Shown here: positions 1 through 13,893 of the stretch, one piece after another
Layout: each line of letters opens with the position of its first letter
How positions within the stretch are numbered: the first letter of the stretch is position 1
Origin: Mycobacterium syngnathidarum
Lineage (GTDB): Bacteria; Actinomycetota; Actinomycetes; Mycobacteriales; Mycobacteriaceae
Direction of reading: 5' to 3'
NCBI RefSeq assembly: GCF_001942625.1
Contig: NZ_MLCL01000089.1
Span: 310,001 to 374,000, forward strand
Length of the DNA: 64,000 nt
Translations under genes and position numbers: made by a program
The notes under the pieces: generated by a model
Database searches by the model: none
Told to the model about the DNA's origin: nothing
The model's input: only the letters and a program-made list of their open reading frames with translations

Positions 1-753
1 CAGCCGGTCATGCTTGAGAGCCGCAGGGCTGGCGTGCCATTCCATGCTCTCGTACTCGGCGACCACCATCGCATCCGGCCAAGCGAAATCGACGCGCCAC
101 AGCTTGCCGTACAGGTCAACGATTTCGTACTGCAGCTCAGGTAGCGGCAACCCACCGTCGATGAACACCAATCGGGCTTCGCTCTCCATCGGAGACTCCG
201 CGCGGCCGTCGGCGTACTCGATCAGCTCCCGAACGTTCACGATGCCGCGGCGCCCTTTCTGTTCGCGTATCGCTGCGTCGAGTTCCCCGTCACCGCAGGT
301 GCCGCTGCGCATAGCGGCGTCGAGGACCGCCAGCGCACGCGGCCGGCGCAAGGTCCTCGCGATTTCTACGGCCGTCCATCCCGGAGCCGTCGCCAACCGA
401 CCTTGCACACGCTGCAACGGCGCTCCGATTCTCTGGTGCACCATCAGGCCGGCAGTCGGGCGCATTCGGACACCGGGATCAAGTACATGGAGGCGGGCAT
501 CGCTCTCGGTTCCGAAGCCGTACAGGTCGGCTGCGGTGTGCAGGCAGGCGACCATCGGCTTTCCGGCTATCAGGTCCAGCCCGGCGAGGCGGTCCAGGGT
601 GTCCGGTGGGGTGAGCGCATAGATCCCGTGCCACACCCTGATGATGGCCCCGACACGCAGATGCTGCGCGAGAGTCTTTCGGGACATCACTCCCATCAGC
701 TGCCGGTGGGTAGCCACCCCGCCGTTGACGGCGAACACCTCATCGATGAACAC
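1..753 (-). CDS. AbiEi-like N-terminal / DUF559 C-terminal protein, partial
   Basis: I translated this from the minus strand; it is open through position 1, so the C-terminus lies outside the window (251 codons visible). The N-terminal part (about residues 1-60, with GGVATHRQLM and WHGIYAL) looks like the winged-helix domain of AbiEi-type antitoxins. The C-terminal part (YGKLWRVDFAWPDAMVVAEY) looks like the Vsr/DUF559 nuclease-like fold, with an Asp and a Glu in the positions expected for a PD-(D/E)XK core. The GTG at 753 is the first plausible start after an in-frame stop, but its ribosome binding site is weak and GTG 738 is possible. It lies downstream of rpoC in the same direction, separated by a hairpin. 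A related protein is at 40243-41082. No AbiEii-like toxin partner is seen. The function is unknown. Confidence 0.75.
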   Translation of the reverse strand, partial: MFIDEVFAVNGGVATHRQLMGVMSRKTLAQHLRVGAIIRVWHGIYALTPPDTLDRLAGLDLIAGKPMVACLHTAADLYGFGTESDARLHVLDPGVRMRPTAGLMVHQRIGAPLQRVQGRLATAPGWTAVEIARTLRRPRALAVLDAAMRSGTCGDGELDAAIREQKGRRGIVNVRELIEYADGRAESPMESEARLVFIDGGLPLPELQYEIVDLYGKLWRVDFAWPDAMVVAEYESMEWHASPAALKHDRL

Positions 754-820
754 CCGTTGATCGTGCTTGTGCTCCCACCGCTGCGAAAGTCACCGGGCTC
801 GCTGGCTGTGGATAACTTGC

Positions 821-878
821 CGAGCAGACGCAAATGTCCCCGACACGCCGGGCGTGCGGGGACATTTGCGTCTGCTCG
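821..878 (-). terminator. Perfect 21-bp inverted repeat downstream of rpoC
   Basis: Arms 821-841 and 858-878 are perfect reverse complements. The 16-base loop contains a further short stem (CACGC/GCGTG), so a transcript from rpoC would fold into a very strong hairpin starting 14 bases after the rpoC stop. There is no clear U-tract, which is common for mycobacterial terminators. It may also be a copy of a dispersed intergenic palindrome. Confidence 0.65.
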
Positions 879-891
879 CGCAGAGAAGTGA

Positions 892-4881
<3,990 letters not shown>

Positions 4882-4894
4882 CTACTGGGCGAGA

Positions 4895-8617
<3,723 letters not shown>

Positions 8618-8646
8618 ACAATAGCGCAAGACGGCAACTTATTCAA
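8618..8646 (-). promoter_or_regulatory. Probable SigA-type promoter of rpoB-rpoC
   Basis: On the minus strand, TTGAAT (8646-8641) and TATTGT (8623-8618) are separated by exactly 17 bases. This is close to the TTGACA/TATAAT housekeeping consensus and correctly oriented toward rpoB. The resulting leader would be about 200 bases. Confidence 0.6.
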
Positions 8647-8933
8647 CGAGCAGTCCTCGGCCACCAATACTCACCGCGTGAATCGGGTCACCCGGCGCTG
8701 GCTGGCGTCCCTCAACCCTTTCACACATGCTGCCCAACAGATTGGCCTGTCCATGGCCGTCCGTCAAGAGGTGACGCGCGGTTTTGTGCGCCGAGATCTC
8801 CCCTGAACTGCAGGTCGGGCAAACTCCTGCCGAGCGCCGGTCAGGCCACTCCGAAGGCGCGAGCAGCCCCGATGCGCTGACCGCACCCAGCTGTACAACT
8901 CCGCCGCGCCACGGCGCCCTGCCCCATGACGCA

Positions 8934-8965
8934 AATCAGGCCGGACCCTGGGGCCCGGCCTGATT
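8934..8965 (-). terminator. Terminator hairpin after mkl
   Basis: An 11-bp perfect stem (8934-8944 with 8955-8965) lies 9 bases beyond the mkl stop, followed on the minus strand by TTTGCGTC. The loop can pair further (CCC/GGG). It separates mkl transcription from the rpoB promoter region. Confidence 0.7.
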
Positions 8966-8974
8966 GATCCAAAC

Positions 8975-10060
8975 TCAGCTCTGGTGTGGCACCTCGATGG
9001 CACCGGTCGGCGCATCGTCCTCAACCGCACGGTGGTGGCGCGTGGTGGGCTCGTCACCGAACTCGTGCACGGCGTACTTGTGCGTGCCTTCCAGATCGTC
9101 CAGGATCGCGGCCTGCGCGGCGGGCGGCAGGGTGTGCAGGATCTCGCGCACCCGGGCCTGGCGGCGGGCCACACCCTGACGCTCGGGCATACCGGGCGTT
9201 GCGGTCAGCTGCGGCGGCACGCCTTCGATCTCTTCGACACCACCATCGTGCTGACCGGCGTCGAGCATGGCCTGCTCGGCGGCTGCGGTCGCCTCGTCCT
9301 TCTCCTCCGACATACCGATCGGGCCGATACGCCGTCCGTTGAGGAACTGCTTGACGACGGGCTCGTCGCTGGTCAGCAGCACCTCGCGGGGGCCGAACAT
9401 GACCAGCTGCTTGCGGAACAGCATGCCGATGTTGTCGGGCACGGTACGGGCGATGTTGATGTTGTGCGTCACGATCAGCACCGTCGCGTCGATCTGCGCG
9501 TTGATGTCGATCAGCAGCTGGCTCAGGTAGGCGGTACGCACCGGGTCCAGACCGGAGTCCGGCTCGTCACAGAGGATGATCTGCGGGTCCAGCACCAGGG
9601 CGCGAGCCAGGCCGGCACGCTTGCGCATACCACCGGAGATCTCACCGGGGAACTTGTGGCCGTCGTTGGGCATACCGACGAGCTCGAGCTTCTCCATCAC
9701 GATGTTGCGGATTTCGCTCTCGCTCTTCTTCGTGTGCTCGCGCAACGGGAAGGCGGTGTTGTCGTAGATGTTCATCGAGCCGAACAGCGCGCCGTCCTGG
9801 AACAGCACGCCGAACAGGGTGCGGATCTCGTAGAGCTCCTTGGCCGAGCACTCGAGGATGTTGGTGCCGTCGATGACGATCGAGCCGCGCTCGGGGCGCA
9901 GCAGGCCGATCAGGGACTTCAGGAACACCGATTTACCGGTACCCGACGGGCCCAGAAGCACGCTGACCTCGCCAGCAGGAATCGACATCGTGACGTCTTC
10001 CCAAATCTTCGATGATCCGAAAGATTTACTAAGCCCCGTCACATCGATCTGGACGCCCAT
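8975..10060 (-). CDS. mkl: Mce-transporter ATPase MceG/Mkl
   Basis: This 361-residue ABC ATPase energises Mce lipid/sterol importers (MlaF family, M. tuberculosis Rv0655). The Walker A motif GPSGTGKS is at about residues 37-44, followed by the signature SGGMRKR and Walker B with LCDEPDSGLDP. After about residue 250 there is a non-catalytic C-terminal extension of roughly 110 residues that is typical of mycobacterial MceG. The ATG at 10060 is preferred over the TTG one codon upstream because of the GGAAGGA ribosome binding site. No Mce permease genes lie nearby, as usual for this shared ATPase. The two genes found between rplL and mkl in M. tuberculosis (Rv0653c, Rv0654) are absent here. Confidence 0.95.
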   Translation of the reverse strand: MGVQIDVTGLSKSFGSSKIWEDVTMSIPAGEVSVLLGPSGTGKSVFLKSLIGLLRPERGSIVIDGTNILECSAKELYEIRTLFGVLFQDGALFGSMNIYDNTAFPLREHTKKSESEIRNIVMEKLELVGMPNDGHKFPGEISGGMRKRAGLARALVLDPQIILCDEPDSGLDPVRTAYLSQLLIDINAQIDATVLIVTHNINIARTVPDNIGMLFRKQLVMFGPREVLLTSDEPVVKQFLNGRRIGPIGMSEEKDEATAAAEQAMLDAGQHDGGVEEIEGVPPQLTATPGMPERQGVARRQARVREILHTLPPAAQAAILDDLEGTHKYAVHEFGDEPTTRHHRAVEDDAPTGAIEVPHQS

Positions 10061-10212
10061 CAAAGATCCTTCCGCCTACGGCTCACCCCGCCACCTGCTG
10101 CGGCCTGTGGCTTGAGTCACCATAGCGCACGCGGCGCCGACCACACACGCATGTCTCCCAACATCCGGGAGTACCCAGTCCTGAGTCGAACCAATCGGAG
10201 CCCATCCAAGCA

Positions 10213-10248
10213 AAGAACCCCCGAATCCGTGGGGATTCGGGGGTTCTT
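10213..10248 (-). terminator. Intrinsic terminator of rplJ-rplL
   Basis: A perfect 16-bp stem (10213-10228 with 10233-10248) with a 4-base loop lies 16 bases after the rplL stop. It ends in a U-rich run on the minus strand (TTCTTTGCTT). This is a classic strong terminator. Confidence 0.85.
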
Positions 10249-10264
10249 GCGGTCAGGTGTCGAA

Positions 10265-10654
10265 CTACTTGACGCTGACGGTGGCGCCGGCAGCCTCGAG
10301 CTTGGTCTTGGCGTCGTCGGCGGCCTCCTTGGAGACCTTCTCCAGCAGCGGCTTGGGAGCGCCGTCGACCAGATCCTTGGCTTCCTTCAGGCCCAGGCCG
10401 GAGACGATCTCGCGGACGACCTTGATCACGCCGATCTTCTTGTCGCCGGCACCCTCGAGGATGACGTCGAACTCGGACTGCTCCTCGCCGGCCTCGGCGG
10501 CAGCGCCACCAGCAGCGGGGGCGGCAGCAACGGCGACCGGTGCGGCAGCGGTGACCTCGAAGACCTCTTCGAACTGCTTCACGAACTCCGAGAGCTCCAG
10601 CAGGGTCATTTCCTTGAACGCGTCGAGCAGTTCGTCGGTGGACAGCTTGGCCAT
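10265..10654 (-). CDS. rplL: 50S ribosomal protein L7/L12
   Basis: This 129-residue protein forms the ribosomal stalk that recruits translation GTPases. It has the N-terminal dimerisation helices ([21 protein letters not shown]), a flexible Ala/Gly-rich hinge at about residues 38-58 and the compact C-terminal domain ([20 protein letters not shown]). It lies 82 bases downstream of rplJ and ends just before a strong terminator, so the two form a bicistronic stalk operon. Confidence 0.99.
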   Translation of the reverse strand: MAKLSTDELLDAFKEMTLLELSEFVKQFEEVFEVTAAAPVAVAAAPAAGGAAAEAGEEQSEFDVILEGAGDKKIGVIKVVREIVSGLGLKEAKDLVDGAPKPLLEKVSKEAADDAKTKLEAAGATVSVK

Positions 10655-10736
10655 GTTTATGGTCCTTCCTGGTTTTTCTTACAGATGTTGGGTGGTATGT
10701 GCGGTTGAGCAGCAGCGGCAGGTGAAGCGGAAGCTT

Positions 10737-11264
10737 CTACGCAGCTTCCTCAGCAGCCTTCTTCTCCTGCAGCGCCGCGGCGAGGCGGGCAACCTGAGAA
10801 GCGGGCGCGTTGAACAGACCGGCGGCCTTGGACATGTTGCCCTTCATGGCGCCTGCCAGCTTGGCGAGCAGAACCTCGCGCGATTCGAGGTCGGCGATCT
10901 TCTCGACCTCGGCGACGGACAGCGCCTTGCCGTCCATGTAGCCGCCCTTGATGACGAGCGCCTTGTTGTCCTTGGCGAACTTCTTGATCGCCTTGGCGGC
11001 GTCGACAGCTTCGCCGGTGACGAACGCGATCGCGGTGGGACCGACGAACAGCTCGTCGAGCCCGTCGATGCCGGCTTCGGCTGCCGCGCGCTTGACCAGA
11101 GTGTTCTTGGCGACGCGATAGGTGGCGGAGTCACCGAGCGCACGACGCAACTCGGAGATGTTGGCCACCGTGAGGCCGCGGTACTCGGTGACGACGGCAG
11201 CCGTCGACCCCTGGAACCGCTCGACAATGTCGGCAACCGCTGCGGCCTTGTCATCTGTGGCCAT
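10737..11264 (-). CDS. rplJ: 50S ribosomal protein L10
   Basis: This 175-residue protein anchors L7/L12 dimers to 23S rRNA at the stalk base. It has the N-terminal RNA-binding domain ([15 protein letters not shown]) and C-terminal helices that bind L12. It is the first gene of the rplJ-rplL operon. The leader upstream has the features of the L10 autoregulatory leader, where excess L10-L12 complex represses translation. The start ATG follows AGGAGG-like spacing (CAAGGAGGC). Confidence 0.99.
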   Translation of the reverse strand: MATDDKAAAVADIVERFQGSTAAVVTEYRGLTVANISELRRALGDSATYRVAKNTLVKRAAAEAGIDGLDELFVGPTAIAFVTGEAVDAAKAIKKFAKDNKALVIKGGYMDGKALSVAEVEKIADLESREVLLAKLAGAMKGNMSKAAGLFNAPASQVARLAAALQEKKAAEEAA

Positions 11265-11325
11265 GCATGCCTCCTTGTGGTGGGTATCGGGCGCTCCACC
11301 AAACTCGGGGCCGTGAAATGACGAA

Positions 11326-11425
11326 CGCCCCGACGCAGACAGGTCGGGGCGCAGAGAAATCCAGTGCGGAACTGGTCCAGCCTCGTCCTCCTACGTGGGC
11401 CGCCGGGACATCTCCCGGACCTTCA
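11326..11425 (-). promoter_or_regulatory. L10 leader (rplJ autoregulatory 5' UTR), approximate bounds
   Basis: On the minus strand the region upstream of rplJ contains the AGGAGGACGAGGCTGG element typical of actinobacterial L10 leaders. Nearer the gene is a 9-bp hairpin (11326-11334 with 11343-11351) followed by TTCGTCATTTC. The hairpin could act as an attenuator or as part of the L10-L12 binding fold. The bounds are estimated by eye. Confidence 0.65.
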
Positions 11426-11467
11426 ACCTATTGCTAGGTGACCGACGGTCTTCGGTGGAACCAGGCC

Positions 11468-11497
11468 AGAGTAGCCGAACACCTGCCAATCAGCCAA
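11468..11497 (-). promoter_or_regulatory. Probable rplJ-rplL promoter
   Basis: On the minus strand, TTGGCT (11497-11492) and TACTCT (11473-11468) are separated by 18 bases. They lie upstream of the L10 leader, which gives an untranslated leader of roughly 200 bases as expected for L10 autoregulation. Confidence 0.45.
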
Positions 11498-11518
11498 AAC
11501 GGGAGCGTCCGCCCCGCC

Positions 11519-11962
11519 TCAACCGGCGCCGGCCACCACCAGCAGCACGAACGCGGTCGCCAGTAACGCCACGCGCACCCAGTGCAGACGATCCCAGCGC
11601 CGGGCCAGGTCGTGGAACTGATCGAGGCCCCCGTCAGCAGCACCGGATCCCGCGGCGACACGGTTGTTGATCGGCACCAGCGTGGTCACCGACAGCAGCA
11701 TGACCAGGATCATCAGCACCACGGCCGCGATGAGCAGGGGCCCGGGTCGCCACACCGTGACGGCAATCAGCAGTGCGGTGGAACCGATGTACCAGAACGG
11801 CATCGCCGTCCCGAGGATCCGGCTACCGGCGCCGCGAGCTTGCCGATACGCGGCGTCGGGCAGCCGCCGCAGGATCGGGTTGGTGAATGCGGCCACCCCG
11901 AACTCGACACCGAGAAGGGGACCCATGACGATGACGGCGAGAATTTGCAGGATTTCGTTCAC
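11519..11962 (-). CDS. DUF1772 (anthrone-oxygenase-like) membrane protein
   Basis: This protein of about 147 residues has four predicted membrane segments. They are at the N-terminus (ILAVIVMGPLLGVEFGVAAF), the centre (two in FWYIGSTALLIAVT...LLIAAVVLMILVMLL) and the C-terminus (VALLATAFVLLVVAGAG). The conserved NNRVAA and WDRLHWVR motifs are typical of DUF1772. Members are distantly related to anthrone oxygenases, but the bacterial substrates are unknown. I chose GTG 11962; a TTG at 11998 would extend the protein over the divergent operator and is less likely. It is divergent from the HxlR regulator at 12035, which probably controls it. Confidence 0.8.
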   Translation of the reverse strand: MNEILQILAVIVMGPLLGVEFGVAAFTNPILRRLPDAAYRQARGAGSRILGTAMPFWYIGSTALLIAVTVWRPGPLLIAAVVLMILVMLLSVTTLVPINNRVAAGSGAADGGLDQFHDLARRWDRLHWVRVALLATAFVLLVVAGAG

Positions 11963-12002
11963 ATCGTCGAGCCTGGTCAGTACGCTGACAAAAAACAAGG
12001 TA

Positions 12003-12018
12003 CTGACAAATTAGTCAG
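12003..12018. promoter_or_regulatory. Putative HxlR operator
   Basis: The inverted repeat CTGAC (12003-12007) / GTCAG (12014-12018), inside TACTGACAAATTAGT, lies between the divergent DUF1772 and HxlR genes. HxlR/YodB proteins bind TACT-N-AGTA-like palindromes, so this is the natural operator. Confidence 0.5.
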
Positions 12019-12034
12019 CATAGGAAGGCCCGAC

Positions 12035-12469
12035 ATGGCGGTTTCCAAGAAAGAGATCGGTGAGTGCCCGATCGACACGACGTTGTCGGTCATCGACGGC
12101 CGCTGGAAGGGCACCATCCTGTGGCGATTGGCCGACGGGCCGATGCGCACCGCCGAACTGCGCCGCAGCATCCCCGACATCACCGAGCGCATGCTCATCC
12201 GGCACCTGCACGATCTGGTGCACGCCGGCATCATCGATCGCCATGACGCGGGCACGGTGCCGCCGTGCGTGCACTACTCGATCTCGGAGTACGGAAGAAC
12301 ACTGGAGCCGGTGCTGCAAGCCCTGTGCAACTGGGGTCGCACCCACATGGAGATCCAGAAGCACAACCGTCAGCCGCGGGCCAGGGCCGCCGCGCCCACC
12401 AGGCCGGCGTCGCCACCGAGTTGGGCCGGCACCACCCGCAGTCCCCGCAGGAATTCCAGCCCGGCGTAG
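12035..12469 (+). CDS. HxlR/MarR-type transcriptional regulator
   Basis: This 144-residue protein has the HxlR winged helix (about residues 10-105). The segments GRWKGTILWRLADGPMRTAEL, MLIRHLHDLVHAGIID and YSISEYGRTLEPVL are all characteristic. Cys11 in ECPID sits where the redox-sensing cysteine of YodB/QorR-like members is found, so it may sense quinones or aldehydes. The ATG at 12035 follows AGGAAGG. The last 33 codons overlap the convergent ROK gene and encode a Pro/Arg/Ala-rich tail with no homology I recognise. It probably represses itself and the divergent DUF1772 gene. Confidence 0.88.
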   Translation: MAVSKKEIGECPIDTTLSVIDGRWKGTILWRLADGPMRTAELRRSIPDITERMLIRHLHDLVHAGIIDRHDAGTVPPCVHYSISEYGRTLEPVLQALCNWGRTHMEIQKHNRQPRARAAAPTRPASPPSWAGTTRSPRRNSSPA

Positions 12470-13266
12470 TCGGCCAGCGCAGCGCGCAGTGGGTCGAACA
12501 ACAGTGCCCCGGACTTGGCCACTCCCCCGCCGATCACCACCAGGTCCAGATCACACACCGCACCCACCGACGCGATCATCGCCGCCACCGCACGTGCTCC
12601 GCGCTGAAAGGCCTTGAGCGCCACGTCGTCTCCCTGGTTGGCGGCCTGACCCAGCGCCTTGGCATCCGTTCCGTCCCAGCCGTGGCGCCGGGCCCAGCGC
12701 ACCATGCCGGGGCCCGACGAGATGGTCTCGACGCAGCCGTGCCCGCCGCACGTACACGCGTCGCCGCCATCGGGTGCGACGACGACGTGGCCGACATGAC
12801 CCGCGTTGCCGGTACGGCCGTCATACGGTGCGCCGTCGAGCACCAGACCGCCGCCGACCCCGGTCGAGACCACCATGCCGAGCAGGAACGGCGCACCCCG
12901 CCCCGCCCCGCACCACTGCTCACCCAGCGCCATACACAGCCCGTCGCCGCCGAGCCGCACCGGCAGACGGGTAACCTCGGCCACCCGCTGCACTATCGGA
13001 AAGTGTTGCCACTCAGTGATATTGATCGGAGTGATCGTCCCGCGGGGCAGGTCGATCGGCCCGGCCGAGGCGACACCGACGCCGGTCGCGGCACCGTCCG
13101 CCGTCCGCATGGCCTCGCCGAGCAGCTTCTCGACCACGGCCCACACCGTCTCGGCGTCACCGTCGGGGGTCGGTAGCTGAGCCCGATGCGCCAGCCGCCC
13201 CTCGGAGTCGACCAGACCGGCGGCGATCTTGGTGCCGCCGATGTCGACCGCGAGGGTGAGAGTCAC
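12370..13266 (-). CDS. ROK-family sugar kinase
   Basis: This 298-residue ROK protein resembles glucokinases and sits where Rv0650 lies in M. tuberculosis. The N-terminal phosphate loop DIGGTKIAAG is at residues 8-17. The structural zinc motif CTCGGHGCVE and the ATP-binding VIGGGVAKSG loop are present, and catalytic Asp occurs within the ADLP/GGDG region. There is no helix-turn-helix, so it is an enzyme rather than a ROK repressor. It follows the Rv0649-like gene by 9 bases in an apparent operon with the alpha-mannosidase, suggesting phosphorylation of hexoses released from mannosides. Its 3' end overlaps the convergent hxlR by 100 bases. Confidence 0.92.
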   Translation of the reverse strand: MTLTLAVDIGGTKIAAGLVDSEGRLAHRAQLPTPDGDAETVWAVVEKLLGEAMRTADGAATGVGVASAGPIDLPRGTITPINITEWQHFPIVQRVAEVTRLPVRLGGDGLCMALGEQWCGAGRGAPFLLGMVVSTGVGGGLVLDGAPYDGRTGNAGHVGHVVVAPDGGDACTCGGHGCVETISSGPGMVRWARRHGWDGTDAKALGQAANQGDDVALKAFQRGARAVAAMIASVGAVCDLDLVVIGGGVAKSGALLFDPLRAALADYAGLEFLRGLRVVPAQLGGDAGLVGAAALARG

Positions 13267-13275
13267 GTAGCGCTC

Positions 13276-13893
13276 CTAGTGCTTGTGCGTGTTGTCCGGT
13301 TGGCGGGGATCGCCGGGGTGCTCGTATCCGGGCGCGAGTTGCACCACGGCCGCGCAGCGCGCGTCGAGCCATTCCCGGAAGGCCTGCCTACGGGCGGCCC
13401 CTCTCAGCTGCGCGGCGACCCGGTCGCGCACCTGATCCAACGACGGACAGACCGGCCGGCCACGCCATCCGCTCGGGTCCGCCTGCTTCAACGCGAATCG
13501 CAGCGGATTCCGCGCGTGATAGTCAGCCACCTCGGCATCTGAAACATCCACTGCAGCAGTCACATCCACGAAAACCGCCCGCGCCAGCGGAGAGTCCAGG
13601 GTGGCGGCGGCCACGCTGCCGATCTCCAGCTGGGCCGCGGTGTCGGGCAGGACCTCGTCGCGACCGGGCGCACCGAGGCCCGACAGCCCGCGCGCTGAGG
13701 CCTCATCGGCGACCACCCGTTCGGCGACCACCAACTGGGTGAGCCAGCGGCGCAGCTGCCGCCCCTCGCTGGTGCCGGGGCGCGGCAGCGCCGAGGCACG
13801 GTTCCCGGCCCGCAGCACGGCTTCCCGCTCGTCGATCTCGGTGACCGACACCGGTTTTCCGGCCACCTGCGCCGCCCATGTCACGTGGCTCAT
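13276..13893 (-). CDS. Rv0649-like protein (historically 'FabD2'), SurA/PpiC-like helical protein
   Basis: This 205-residue protein sits between the alpha-mannosidase and the ROK kinase, the position of Rv0649, which is labelled malonyl-CoA-ACP transacylase (FabD2). I see no GHSxG nucleophile motif and no FabD-like fold, and the length is far below the roughly 300 residues of FabD. The order VSVTEIDEREAVLRAG... LRRWLTQLVVAERVVADEA... SDAEVADYHARNPLRF... FREWLD instead looks like the N-terminal helical domain of SurA/PpiC parvulin chaperones, without the catalytic parvulin domain. Its ATG overlaps the mannosidase stop (ATGA), so the two are translationally coupled. Confidence 0.7.
   Translation of the reverse strand: MSHVTWAAQVAGKPVSVTEIDEREAVLRAGNRASALPRPGTSEGRQLRRWLTQLVVAERVVADEASARGLSGLGAPGRDEVLPDTAAQLEIGSVAAATLDSPLARAVFVDVTAAVDVSDAEVADYHARNPLRFALKQADPSGWRGRPVCPSLDQVRDRVAAQLRGAARRQAFREWLDARCAAVVQLAPGYEHPGDPRQPDNTHKH

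Noticed and set aside
11963..11998. Upstream TTG start for the DUF1772 gene
   Set aside because: It would place the start inside the divergent HxlR operator region; GTG 11962 leaves a normal N-terminus.
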